The notes below the pieces were generated by a model. That model saw nothing but the letters and a program-made list of their open reading frames with translations. It searched no databases and was not told the origin of the DNA. A program made the position numbers and the translations under genes. Below, one piece after another: positions 1 to 11,330 of a stretch of 64,000 bases of DNA. Origin of the DNA: Hypomyces perniciosus (Eukaryota > Ascomycota > Sordariomycetes > Hypocreales > Hypocreaceae); assembly GCA_008477525.1 (NCBI GenBank), contig SPDT01000013.1, positions 729,501 to 793,500 on the forward strand, written 5' to 3'. Within the stretch, counting starts at the first letter, position 1. Every line of letters begins with the position of its first letter.

Positions 1-3000
1 ATTTATACTATATAGACAGCTTAATTAAAAGCAGTAAAATAAATAAAATCTTTTCCCTTAATTAATTTAAACAGTTTTTCTTAAATACTTTAAAGAATAC
101 AGAGAACTACGCTTATAGCTTTTATATAACACTTAGCAACCGCTTAAACAATATATTTAGTAATAATAATATACGCTCGAAGCCTAGTAAAGAGTGCCTT
201 TATAGACTTAAAAGGTATATTTGGCCCTTAAATAATTGCAGCAAAGTATATGCTATACTTACTAAAAGGCTTAATAAAAAAAGGAAATACGCTTTTATGC
301 CTAAATAAGCTATAGAGATTTATGCGCGCCTGTAAAAAGATAAATAGCAGGCTACCTGCAAAAGGTTTAGTAAAAGGGGTATTAACTTTACTGCCTTAAT
401 ATAGGGAGGAATAGCCTTAACTATTATAGCTGCCTTAATCTCTTAGGCCTAATTAATAAGAAAGATATAAGCCTTACAGTATATTTAATAAGTATAGTAA
501 TATATATTAATATATAGGATATGCTTTACTGCCTTTTTTAAAGTACCCTCTTTAATATATATAAAGCTATATATTTTATAAATAGCAGGAATTACTTTAT
601 TCCCAGCTTTTTTATTTTAAATATAGAAAAAGACTATATTAAAGTAAAAGGAGCCAGCTATTAGATTATTAAAAGAAGTCAGCGCCTAATAAAGGATACT
701 CTTTATAATCTACATTAAAAAATAACGCGCTCTATTAAGTTTTCGGATATAGCTATAGTTAAAGGATTTTATATCAATATTATATCTTTATTAAAGCTTT
801 AAAAAGCAGGGATTTAGCTAATAGGGTACAATAATACATTTTATACCAGTATAGCTAAATCAATACTATTATAGGGATGGTAAAGTATAGGTATAATTTT
901 CTGTTTCTTTAATATAAACCTTTATTACTTTATATTACCTTTATCTTTAAATATACTATATTAAGCAGTTTAATAGCTTTTTTTATGCTTTTTAACGCAA
1001 ACTATAGCATTAATATAGCGTTCAAAAGTAGGAGAAGACTAATATATAATCCCTTAATACTATAATATAACTCGGAATAGCTCTGGCATTTATAATTAAA
1101 ATATCTAGGCCTAGAAGCGTTTAGAGCGCTTGTAAAGAATACAAGGAATATATATATTAAAGGAACTACGCATATAGATTATAAGGCTTATACTTTTATA
1201 TATATAAAATAGGTTATCTTTTATAGACTATTTAATAAATAAACGCTAAAACTGTTTTTTAAAGTATACTGGGATTTTTAAGACTATCCTTAAAGCTATA
1301 ATAGGGATAACTAGCTTTTAATACTTAAAGAAGAATATACTGTATAGTTATATATACACCCTTTACTAAATAAAGAACAGGAAACTGTTTTTAGTGCTTT
1401 TTTTAACTTTATAAGCATAATAAAGATGCAATATAATATCTCTATATACTTCTTTAGGCAAAATAATAAAAAGGCTGTAATTGCAGTTAAAAGCTTATTA
1501 TACTTCTAGATCTAGGCTAATATAAAAGGTATTATCTTAAAGCTTGCCTTTTCCTATATATATAAACTAAATGGCGCTTTAGAATAGGCAGGTTAGGAAG
1601 TTATAAATAAATCGATTAAAATACTAAAAGCTATAGGTCTTTTAACTGATATATAGCCAGAGAGTATAAAAGCTGCAGTATATATTATTAATATAAATCT
1701 TACACGCAGCTTTAATATAATATTACTTATCGATAAATTAAAGTAATAGTTCTGTAACTTTATACCTTTTCCGATAAAGGAGCCTTCTGTAAACCTATAG
1801 CTAAATTAAAGCAGTCTCTATATATATAGCTGCTACGCCTATATACTTAATAGAGACTGTAAAGCTAGCTAAAAGAAGAGAGAATTTAAGACTAAGCCTA
1901 GGGGGCTAATTAGATATTTTATTAGCTATACTGTAAATAATATATATTATATTTAATTACCCTGCCTAGTAAAGGTAATAATTATAAAGAATATATAGTT
2001 TAATAAAACTAGCTTCTTTAATAGTAATAAATAGATTACAGATAAGCTGTCTATAGTTAAGTTAAATAAGCTGTTTAATAAAGTTAAAGAAAATAAACTA
2101 GAATTTAAACTCTTTTTAATATATATTCCTATAGTAAAAAATACCTTTATAGGTAATATAGAAAAAGAGAGTATACTTTTAAGGGTAGTAGAGGTATAAA
2201 GTATTAAAGACAGTTTAATAAATACTTTAAATAAACTATTAATGCATTTAAAAGGACCTTTTAGTTTTTAAATATTAAAGGCTACTTTAAAATAGTTAAT
2301 CTCTATAAATAACACTAGCGCATTAATAGGAACTTTAAGTAATGTTTTTATAAGCGATTTACCCCTTTTTGCAGAAAAGGATATAATGGAAGAATAGCTT
2401 TATATATTAAAGGTATATAACCTAATAAAGGAGAATAGTCTATTAAAGCTAAAAGTAAATTAATATATAAAAGGCTTACTTATTTTTATAAAAAAGAATA
2501 GACTTTTAAAGAAATGCTAGTTAATAATCCTTTAAGCAGTAAAATAGTAGTTAATATTTATAGGAGTTTAAGACTGTAAAGGAAATAACCTGCGAAAAAA
2601 GCTAATAAATATCTCCTAATATATAAAATTAAAATATATACTTTAAGTACTACTCTTAAAGATAATAAACTTAATATATATTTAATAATTACTAGGCTTT
2701 TTAATTTAATACTATATTAACTGCTGCTTAATTAATAAAGGCTAATAAATAATAAATTAAAAAGTACAGAAATAGTATTTACTGTTTTTAATACAGTAAT
2801 AGACTATAAATCTTCCTTTTAGAAAAGTATAGCTTTTAATAAGCCGACTATTTATGAAAAGGATTTAGCGAAACTACTAAAAGACTAAAAGGAGTTTATA
2901 AAATACTGATTTAAAGATAGGTTTAAGTAAACTGCATATAATAAAATTAATTTTTTACATATAAAAGGAACCTAGTAAAAGATACTATATTTAAAGGCAA

Positions 3001-3027
3001 TAATAAAGCTATTACTAATATATTAGG

Positions 3028-3293
3028 TGTAGCGGAGCGCGGTACAGCTATATGGAGTATAAAGAGATAGGAAACAAAGCTTGATTCTATAAAAGAGAAT
3101 ATGCTGTAGTAGCCTCGCTATATATATATATAGCTAACATAAAGAAGAAGCTGTGTGCAGGCGCTTATAAAGCGCCTGCATGGTCTAACATATCGCTTAC
3201 GCGATATGTATATCAGCTCGTATCTGCTGACAAAGCAGATAAGAGCTCCCTAGCGCCGGCAAGCGGTAGGGGCCCGGCCTACTCAACCCAACA
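3028..3293 (-). repeat. Solo LTR, family H (266 bp), inserted in the Copia element
   Basis: Begins TGTAGCGGAGCGC and ends CCCAACA, and is flanked on both sides by the perfect 5-bp duplication TTAGG (3,023-3,027 and 3,294-3,298). The Copia pol frame resumes directly after it. The reverse complement of this repeat recurs at 6,072-6,337 with exactly the same length. This copy keeps many C/G positions that its host has lost, so it is less RIP-mutated than the surrounding element. Orientation is set by the other copy, which is preceded by a polypurine-like run. Confidence 0.85.
3156..3247. other. Three consecutive perfect stem-loops inside LTR H
   Basis: Stem 1 pairs TGCAGGCGCTT (3,156-3,166) with AAGCGCCTGCA (3,170-3,180), loop ATA. 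Stem 2 pairs ACATATCGC (3,188-3,196) with GCGATATGT (3,201-3,209). Stem 3 pairs TATCTGCT (3,221-3,228) with AGCAGATA (3,234-3,241), plus an outer AGCTC/GAGCT pair (3,215-3,219 and 3,243-3,247). The copy at 6,072 keeps stems 1 and 3 despite RIP; stem 2 is eroded. The function is unknown. Confidence 0.75.
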
Positions 3294-4775
3294 TTAGGTT
3301 TTTACTTATAAGTTTAATTAAAATAGAAATCTAGAATACTGTAAAGTTTATTTTATAGTCTGCAGGGACTTATAAAAGTGCTTTATTATAAAGAGTATAT
3401 ATACAGCTATATTAGCAGCATGTTTTTTCTATATACTTATTGCTTTTATAGTAAAATTTAACTTTAAGTTAAAGTAGTATAATATTAAAAATGCTTTTTT
3501 TAATGCTTTAAAGGATAAAAATTTAAAACTAATTATATATAAACTTTTTAAAGGTTTTAAGCAGCTAAATATTTATTTAAAGCTCGCGAAAGCGTTATAT
3601 AGCTTAAAGGAGTTATTAAAGCTATAGTTTAATAAACTATTTTTAACTTTAAAGTAATAAAGGTTAATTTTAAGCTTTAAAAAGCCCTATCTCTTTTATA
3701 ATAAAGCTTAAAAGATCTTTATTATATTCTATATAAATAATATTATAGTTATATATTATTATAACAATAAAGCTTTTTATATTAAGCTACTAAATGCTTT
3801 AAAAGTAAAGTATAAGCTTTATAGTAAAGGAGATATATAGTGGTTTTTAAAGATTAAGATTACCTGCAACTATATAAAGTATAAAATATACCTTTCCTAT
3901 AAAACCTATTTTAAGAAAATTGCGAAATAATTTAGGCTTAATAAAGGAATATAGCTTTTTATAATTTTAATACTTATTATAAAGCTTTAGAAAAGTATAT
4001 TATAAATATTAAAAGTAACTATTAAAATATATTAAAAGAAAATAGGATTAATACTTTATATAGTTATTATAATAAAGCCTAATATAGCTTACAGCGCTTT
4101 AGCTTTATTAAGGTTTTTAATTAACCTTAGTAAAGAGTACTTTAAAGCAGTTAACCAGCTAATCTGCTATTTATATATATAGCGTTTTTTAGCTTTTGAA
4201 TATAAAGGGCGCAGGGAAATATAAGTTTTAACTGCTTTAAGTAATACTTCTTTTATTAATAATATAAATACTTAAAGATTATTTTAAAGGTATTTTATTA
4301 TCCTTTTTTTAAGCTTTATCCTATAAAATGCAATATACTAAAACACTATTAATATATCTATAATAAAAGCTAAACTGCTTGCCTTTACTTAAATAGTAAA
4401 AGAGGCTATAAGTTTATATTGCTTTTTTTAAAAGATAAAATTTAACCTTAGCGCTAATTAGAATATTAATTATAATAATTAACTAACTATATATTTTATA
4501 ATTAAAGAAAGCACGCAAATTAATACTTACCTGTATTATATTAATATATAAAATATATAGCTTTAATAGGAATACTAAAAAGGATTATTTATAGTTTCCT
4601 ATCTTTCTATTAACTTTATACCTACTAATAGGTTTACTAAAGCCTTTCTATAGTAGCGCTTTAAGTACTTTAAAATACTATTAAACTTAACAGATATATA
4701 ATTACTAAAATACAATATATAAAAATATAAGAAATTAGTTAATTCTGGCCTATAAGCTATATACTATAGGGGGTA

Positions 4776-5190
4776 TATTCTATTACTGTAATAACTATTC
4801 TTTAAAAGCTTTTTAGCCTTTATACGCCTATATATAAAAGGCATTATTATTATTATTATTATTGCCTAAAGCAGCAGCCTCTTTAAAGTAAACCGAGTTC
4901 TCCTCTTTTAATAGGTTAAATTAAAGGCGCAATGCCTTTTTATACTAGGTTATTATCTAGTTATATAATCTTATAAGCGTATAAAGAAAAAAGAGTATAT
5001 TTACCTGGTTATCCTCTTTACTTATAGCTTAAAAAAGCTAGTATATAATCGGTATAAGTATTAAATAATTGTAAAGTATATAATTAAATAAAGCAATATA
5101 GGCAAATTAAAGAAGAGTTTATTAGGGAGTATATCGGTAATTACTACTAAAGTAAACAGTATACCGCTAAAAGCAGGCAATAGAAATACA
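4776..5190 (+). other. Putative 3' LTR of the Copia element plus unassigned AT-rich DNA
   Basis: Starts right after the polypurine-like run with TATTCTATTACTG, as expected for a RIP-changed TGTTCTG-type LTR start. It contains an (ATT)n microsatellite at about 4,850-4,863. The matching 5' LTR would lie outside the window, so the right boundary cannot be set and the LTR call is an inference. No gene is seen. Confidence 0.4.
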
Positions 5191-5640
5191 CTAAAAGAAG
5201 TCTCCCTTACTGGCAACTGCCGACTTCAGATAACCTTTATAAAGAGGGGATAATGGTATAGCAGCGGGGGCAGTGGCAGTAGTAGAGGCAAAGGCAGAGG
5301 CAGCTGCGGGAGCAGCTGCAGCAGGAGTAACCACAGGAGCAGCAACGGGGGCAGGGGCCAGAGCAGAAGCAGCAGCTGCCTTAACAGCAAGGCGCGCTTC
5401 ACAAGCAGCTGCAATAGCAGCAGCATAGCGCGCGTCAAGAGCGATAACAGCCGCAGTATCCCTTAACCGGGCCAGACCAGCTAGCGCAGGAGCAGGAGCC
5501 GGAGCAGGAGCCGGTGTAGGAGTAAGAGCAGTAATAGGCGTAGCCGCTTAGCCAGCTAAGCGACTAATGCTAAGATAAGCCACCTTTAGGGGGCGACTAC
5601 AACTACGCTTCACCGACAAGGTATTCTTCTTCTGCGATTT
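5191..5640 (-). pseudogene. Ala/Pro-rich reading frame antisense to the neighbouring retroelements, broken
   Basis: On the minus strand one frame runs from about 5,640 to a TAG at 5,191-5,193. Its only internal stop is a TAA at about 5,549-5,551, which is CAA on the RIP model. The frame encodes a basic Ser/Lys start, a PAPAPAPA block, then a long Ala/Pro/Val/Thr low-complexity region ending PLYKGYLKSAVASKGDFF. GC content is far above the flanks. It lies between the Copia pol end and the H LTR at 6,072, in antisense. It could be an extra antisense ORF carried by a retrotransposon, a captured host fragment, or GCN-repeat DNA with no coding role. No family is recognised. Confidence 0.4.
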
Positions 5641-6071
5641 CGCTATTAGCTAATAAATATACAGCGCAAAAGGAATTAATCGGAAGTGTAATATTTACAG
5701 TAAAAGCTATACTGCTGTTGCTGTTAATATTAATATTATTATTAATATTGATGATAATAATGTTAATGACTGAAGAAGAAGAGCGAGGAATAAGGCCGGG
5801 GGGCAGTTAATATACCTATTTTAGCTGTTTAGGACTGATTTAGCTGTTTAAGAGCTTTATTATTTAATTTCCTATTATTATAAAATAATAATAGCTACAG
5901 TATTTATATTCTTTTTACCTTTATAATAGAATATTAATATATATTTACAATAAAGAGCTTTTAATTAAATAAAAGAGGCTTTAAGAGTGCAACCAGTTAG
6001 TTATAATACTATAAATAAACTAAAGTAGCAGTTAATAAGGTATTGGGAATAGCTTTATTAACTAGGGGGTA
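5641..6071. other. AT-rich spacer with ATT/TTG microsatellite and a polypurine-like run
   Basis: Contains TTAATATTATTATTAATATTG-like simple sequence near 5,730 and an ACTAGGGGGTA run at 6,061-6,071 directly before an H-family LTR. The run is placed like a polypurine tract, so the LTR to its right may be the 3' LTR of a + strand element. No coding sequence is recognised. Confidence 0.4.
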
Positions 6072-6337
6072 TATTAGGTTAAGTAGGCCAGGGCCCTACT
6101 GCTTATTAGCGCTAGGGAGCTTTTATCTGCTATATAAGCAGATCCAAGCTGACACATATATTGTATAAGTAATATATTAGACTATACAGGCGCTTATAAA
6201 GCGCCTGCATACAGCCTTTTCTTTATATTAGCTATATATATATGTAGCAAGGCCACTATAGTATATTCTCTTTTATAAAATCAAGCTTCGTTTCTAATCT
6301 CTCTATACTCTATATAGGTATACTGCGCTCCGCTATA
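6072..6337 (+). repeat. H-family LTR, second copy (266 bp)
   Basis: Reverse-complement match over the full 266 bp to 3,028-3,293. It runs from TATTAGGTTAAGTAGG to GCGCTCCGCTATA, with TG/CA ends turned to TA/TA as RIP would do. Flanking 5-mers (GGGTA and TTATA) do not match, so it is not a simple solo insertion. The preceding purine run suggests it is the 3' LTR of a decayed element. Confidence 0.75.
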
Positions 6338-6688
6338 TTATATAATTCCAGTTAAAATTATTTTTAATTAAAGATTAACTGTTATATTTAAATTTTAATA
6401 AATATTCAAAAATCAATTAAATATAAATCATAAGTTTAATACTATATATTATTTATAGATAAGTGGTTAAATAAAATATATTAATTAAATTGTTAAAGTT
6501 TATTTAAAAATTTATATAAATATTAATTAAAATAATTAAGTAAAAAAGCTATTAATTATATAGTTATTTTATAATAGCAATATTTTAAATTTAATTAAAC
6601 TTAAATTTATATATAAATTATAGTTTTATGTTAAATATATATAATACTATTATTTATTTAAGAAAAAGACGATAAATACTAAAATAAT
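6338..6688. other. Very AT-rich DNA, nothing recognised
   Basis: Almost pure A/T with no open frame of note. Its last five bases (ATAAT) form the left target duplication of Gypsy element G1. Confidence 0.6.
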
Positions 6689-6850
6689 TGTTATAGCACC
6701 AAACCTGCCCTTTAATAACTTATCAGTATCATGTATATCCTTATATAATAACTTAATCCTATACCTTTAAACCACATTCTTATAGCTTCTTGCCTTATTA
6801 AAAGCACAATAAAAATATTAGTTTAACCTACTATTCTATATACTATAATA
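6689..6850 (+). repeat. 5' LTR of Gypsy G1 (162 bp)
   Basis: Begins TGTTATAGCACC and ends ACTATAATA. By hand alignment it differs from the 3' LTR at about 25 of 162 positions, of which about 23 are C/T or G/A transitions, as RIP predicts. Confidence 0.88.
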
Positions 6851-7870
6851 GTTTATACCTCCCTATAATAACTGCGCTATTACCCTTAACCTTTAACCCT
6901 GCCTAAAAAGATTAATACAATCGCTAACAGCCTAGTTATAATACTATAAAAAGCCCTATATCTTATAAAAAATTCACTAATCCTTAACTATAGCAAAACC
7001 TTAAGCCTAAAAGCCTATATCCCTGCTGTAAAGAATATACTTTAATCTAGCTCTTTAGCCTATACCTAATTCCCTAGCCTATATTTAACCTAAAAATACT
7101 AAAATAAAAATAAAAAGTATAAAATAGGACGTTAATTAAAAAGTAAAACTTACTAATTACTTCTATAATTAGCCTTATATCTATACTATCCTAAAAGCTT
7201 ATAATAATAATTATAATTTAACCTTATAACTTTAAACACTAAAACTTAAGCAATTCTTTAATATTATCTTTAATTATGTTTAAAATTAAAGTATAACTTT
7301 AATATAGCTTTAAAATAAAAAAAGTGTAAAAACACTATTATTATTAAAAACCTAAAGTTTATTTAATATAAAGTCTATAGCTAAAGTAATATAATTAATA
7401 AATTTATTAACGTTAAAAATAATAATATCTTAAAATATTAAATTAATAACTTGAAAAATAAATTTAATATTAAAAATAAAAATATAAAAATATATTAATA
7501 AAAGTATATAAACTAGTATTTTATTATATTATATAATATTATAATTAATATTAAGTATTTTAATACCCTTTATAAATATATCTTTTATATTAGCAGTTAA
7601 TTAAATAATAATATTTATAATTTCATATAAACAGCATTTAACTATATTATAATCAAAAAAATTATTATATAACATAAAAATAAAAAAGTAATACAACTTT
7701 TATTAAATTCTTAAACTTATAGTATAAAACTTTTAACCTTTTATAATCTGCCGCCTAAAAGTTTAATACTTACTATATAGTAAATAAGCTATTCTAAAAC
7801 TTTATTATTAAATTTTATAAACTAATAGCTTAAGCTAGTAAAACTAATACTTAAAAAGTTAATACCCTTT

Positions 7871-8450
7871 TATTGAAATAACAAGGTTATACTGAACCTC
7901 ATTTAAGTGCAGCTTCTAGGAAGGTGCACCCAACGCAGCAATGAGGAAACGACTAAGAGTCTAGTTAGGTTAACAATGGATGAACAATTAAATTGTAACT
8001 AAACTAATAGCTAGAAAGCTATAGAATATCTAGTGATATGCGGCTGGTGTAGAAGTGATTGTATAAACAATAGCTTTGTCTTCTACAATAGTCCTCCGAC
8101 CTAATAATAAGTGTGCGGTGGCAGAATTGGGTTCGTGGCCCCGTTCCTATTTTCCGCAAAATTCATTTGTATGGGAAATCGGCCAAATCGACTCACGGCC
8201 ATACAAACAGGAAACCATTTTGGTCAGATTTTTCACAATAGCCATTGTGGCCATTGTATTGAGTCTAGGGTAGGCGGGGTAGCTGGTCCTAGCTCAATTG
8301 TTATCGTTGAAGATAACAGAAATTTCCTGACTTACACCGAAGTTCCTCCGGAACTCGGTCCTAGCGTCGGGCCTAATTCCGGGTCTAGCCAGAATAGGAA
8401 GGTTACCCAAATACACTAAAATCCTTACTTTTTAGCCCTCCTTTTTAACA
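7871..8450 (+). repeat. R1: near-intact solo LTR of family R (580 bp)
   Basis: Runs from TATTGAAATAACAAGG to CCTCCTTTTTAACA and is flanked by the perfect duplication CCTTT (7,866-7,870 and 8,451-8,455). It retains CpG and C-rich stretches such as TCCGGAACTCGGTCC, while the host element G1 is fully RIP-decayed, so it inserted after most mutation of G1. Short ORFs inside it recur in other R copies only because the repeat recurs; they do not look like genes. Confidence 0.9.
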
Positions 8451-10689
8451 CCTTTACTTTAAAATATTTAAAAAAATAGCTATTACTTTTATTAATAAAA
8501 GTAATAAGCCTAGAAGGAAAAATAACTAGTTTGTTTAAAAAACTTTTAATTAAAAAGTTTATAATAATCTCGAAAAGTAAGCTTATTATACTAAACTTAA
8601 AAGTAACTATAAGTTTAAAAAGCTAAATAGTAACAACACTTTTTAATAAACCCTACCGTAAAATAAATTAAACTTTTTAAAGTAAAAAAATATAGGCAAT
8701 TTTATATAGTTAAATACTATATCGTTTACTTTATAATATAAAAAATACTAATAACTTTATAACCTATACTATTACTATAGCAGTTAATATATAGTTAGCA
8801 ATTATATAAAAAAGTAAAAAGCTAATACTATAAAACCCTAAACCCTATAAAAATACAATAGCAGCTTTTTAAAATATAAAATATATTAAAGTAAAAGTAC
8901 TATAGTGCCTTAAAGTAAAATATATACTTTAGGCTAAAGAAAAGGTATACTAGTATTATAAATTCCTATTTCTTAATTCCTATAATACTAGTACTTTTTA
9001 GCTTAAAAAAATACCCTATTATACTATAAAAACTTATTCCTATATTATATTAATAAAACCAGCTTTGTTAAAAGATCAGTTACCACTAACAATACACTCG
9101 CTTATAAAAATATAAACTTTAATATAAAATGGCAAAAGAAAAAAGTAACTTTTTAATAATATTATATTAAAAAACACAATAAAATATTAAAATAGCCTAT
9201 AAACTTAATACCTTTATAAATATTATAGATTATTATTAATAATAGACTATTAATTTTAAATACTATAAATAGCAAATTACTATTTATCTATACTATATTA
9301 TTCCTTATGCATTTACTAGTAACTATACTAACTTTTATTAACAGTGGCTGCTTAGTATAAGGCTTTATAGACCAGCATTTCTTTTAAAGTCTTAAATCCT
9401 AATAATACAATTACCTAAACTAAAAAGCTTTAGCCTAGCTAATAGTAAAGCAGCAGTATAGTTTACTAATTATATAATCTTAAATATAAAAATAAAGGAA
9501 TATAAAAAGCTATATATATTTTTTATTACTAATCTATTAAACTAAAACCCTTTTATCCTTAAAATACTATAGCTATAGCAATATAATCTTAATATCGATT
9601 AGCCTATATTAACAGTTACTTTTAACTTATAATATTATTTAATAAATTATTACCCTTAAACCTATACTATATTAACAATTCCTAGCCTAATAAATATTTT
9701 ATATAATATTATTATCCTAGGCAAACCCTTAAAATTAATACTTTATACTGCTAGTAAGAAATAAAATAATACACTAAAAAAAAGTCAAAAAAAGGTTAAA
9801 AAAAAGTCAAGTTCTAAGCCTATATTAAAAATATATTAAAAAAGATAATACTGTAATAAAAAGAAAAAGACCTATACATTAACCTTATACTAATATTAAA
9901 GTAAAATTACTATCACATTTATTAATTTTATAACTGCAATAGATTAAAGATTAAAGTATAAATAATATTAAATAAGCCTTTAATACTAGTTTTAATAATG
10001 CCTATAGCTAATAGCTATTGATATTTATATTTATATCACTTAATATAACTCTTTAAGCTAAATATACTAAAATTTAATATACCTGCAGCAATAGCGCTAT
10101 ATAAATAATTTAACTTAATAAATATTTAAATATCTATTATAATATTATTTATCTAGTTTTATAAAACTTTATTTACTTAATATATAAAACTAACTTAAAT
10201 AGACTTAGTAGAAAATATATAAAAGCGGGAATATAAAGTATATTAACTATTAAAGTTTAATAAAAATACTTTTATAAATATATTATAAAAATAAAGTAAT
10301 TTTATAGTAGTATAAACATTATTCGCTATAACTTTCTATAATTTCCTTATATATTATTATAGTAAAAAGTACTTTTAAAAGATATTAAAGTTTAATATTA
10401 ATAAATTTATAAAAGTAAAGCTAAAATTAATAAAAAGTAATATTTAAAAAAAACTTTTTTATTAACTATAAAATAAAATTATTAACTTCTTTTTATAACT
10501 AGTAAATAAACTTCTATTTAAAAGATTATAAAACTATAAAATTAAACTTTTATTAAAGAAAAAACTATTATATTAAAAAAACTGCCTAATATTATTAAAT
10601 AAACTTTAAATTATAAAACAATAATTAAATAAAAACCTAGCTAAAAGATTTATTAAAGAATTTAAAATAAAATATACTGCCTTTTTACT

Positions 10690-11330
10690 CTTTACTATAA
10701 AACCTAAATAAGGCATCTGTATTTATTAAAACTATTAAAGCTTTAATAATATTATTATAAAAAACTATTACCTATTACTGTAAATTTAGGAAATATTAAA
10801 TACATTATATAATATTAGATTTTATATTAAGCTAAATATAATAGCCGCCTTTAATAAACTTAAAATTATAAAACAATATAAATAAAAAACAGTATTTATA
10901 ACCTAATTTAAGTTATTTAAAACCTTTATTATACCTTTTAGTCTTTATAATACTTTAACCTTTTTCTAATACTATATTAACTATACTTTATATAATTTAT
11001 TTAATAAAATTTATATAGTTTACTTTAATAATATGTTAATTTAGTTAATTATATAAAAAGAATATTAATAATATATATAAAAAGTTATAGATAAATTAAT
11101 TAATATAGGTCTTTAAATTGATATCAAAAAATATATATTTAAAATAATAAAAATCAAATATTTTAGCTTAATTATTATAAATAATAGTATTAAAATAGAC
11201 CTTGAAAAGTAGCTGCAATTATAAGTTAAAAGAGACCTTTAAACCTTTATAAACTGTAATACTTTTTAAACTTCGCGAATTTTTATCGCCAGTATATTAA
11301 AAACTTTTCTAATATTTATAAACCTTTAAA
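10690..11330 (+). pseudogene. G1 reverse transcriptase remnant
   Basis: The + strand degenerate frame reads through the Gypsy RT palm: a short IKNYYLLL segment, IIAAFNKL, a PF.LYN.L segment, then VYFNNM where the family has the catalytic Y-x-D-D. Both catalytic Asp codons (GAT) read AAT at 11,027-11,032. Many Gln/Trp positions are TAG/TAA. It is non-functional, and was recognised by motif order only. Confidence 0.75.

Larger units (their letters stand above)
1..4775 (+). mobile_element. RIP-decayed Ty1/Copia retrotransposon, 5' end outside window
   Basis: Degenerate + strand frames follow the Copia order. Integrase lies at about 1,060-1,800, with a WH..L.HLG-like start and an LNGALE (ExNG-like) motif. 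Reverse transcriptase is at about 3,390-4,150, with a readable KALYxLKE motif near 3,590 and YINNI where the family has YVDDI (3,730-3,744). RNase H ends with the Copia-type P.N.FTKAF motif and a stop at about 4,701. Stops are mostly TAG/TAA where Q or W codons are expected, which is the RIP pattern. A purine run (ATAGGGGGTA, 4,766-4,775) sits where a polypurine tract should be. The element is interrupted at 3,028-3,293 by a solo LTR. It has no coding capacity. The superfamily call is firm; the boundaries are not. Confidence 0.8.

Noticed and set aside
4850..4863. CRISPR-like or tandem array signals in microsatellite runs
   Set aside because: Only simple ATT/AAT, GT or AGCAGGGAA (58,641-58,665) repeats without spacers; the last lies in LINE coding sequence.
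5226..5438. Leucine-rich 70-codon ORF on the minus strand
   Set aside because: It is the out-of-frame reading of the Ala/Pro-rich stretch; poly-Leu comes from CTG/CTC repeats.
8076..8419. Short ORFs of 65 and 102 codons, also at 42,221-42,418 and 43,277-43,561
   Set aside because: They lie inside the R LTR repeat and recur only because the repeat recurs. Starts vary (some non-ATG), frames overlap and no protein family is recognisable.
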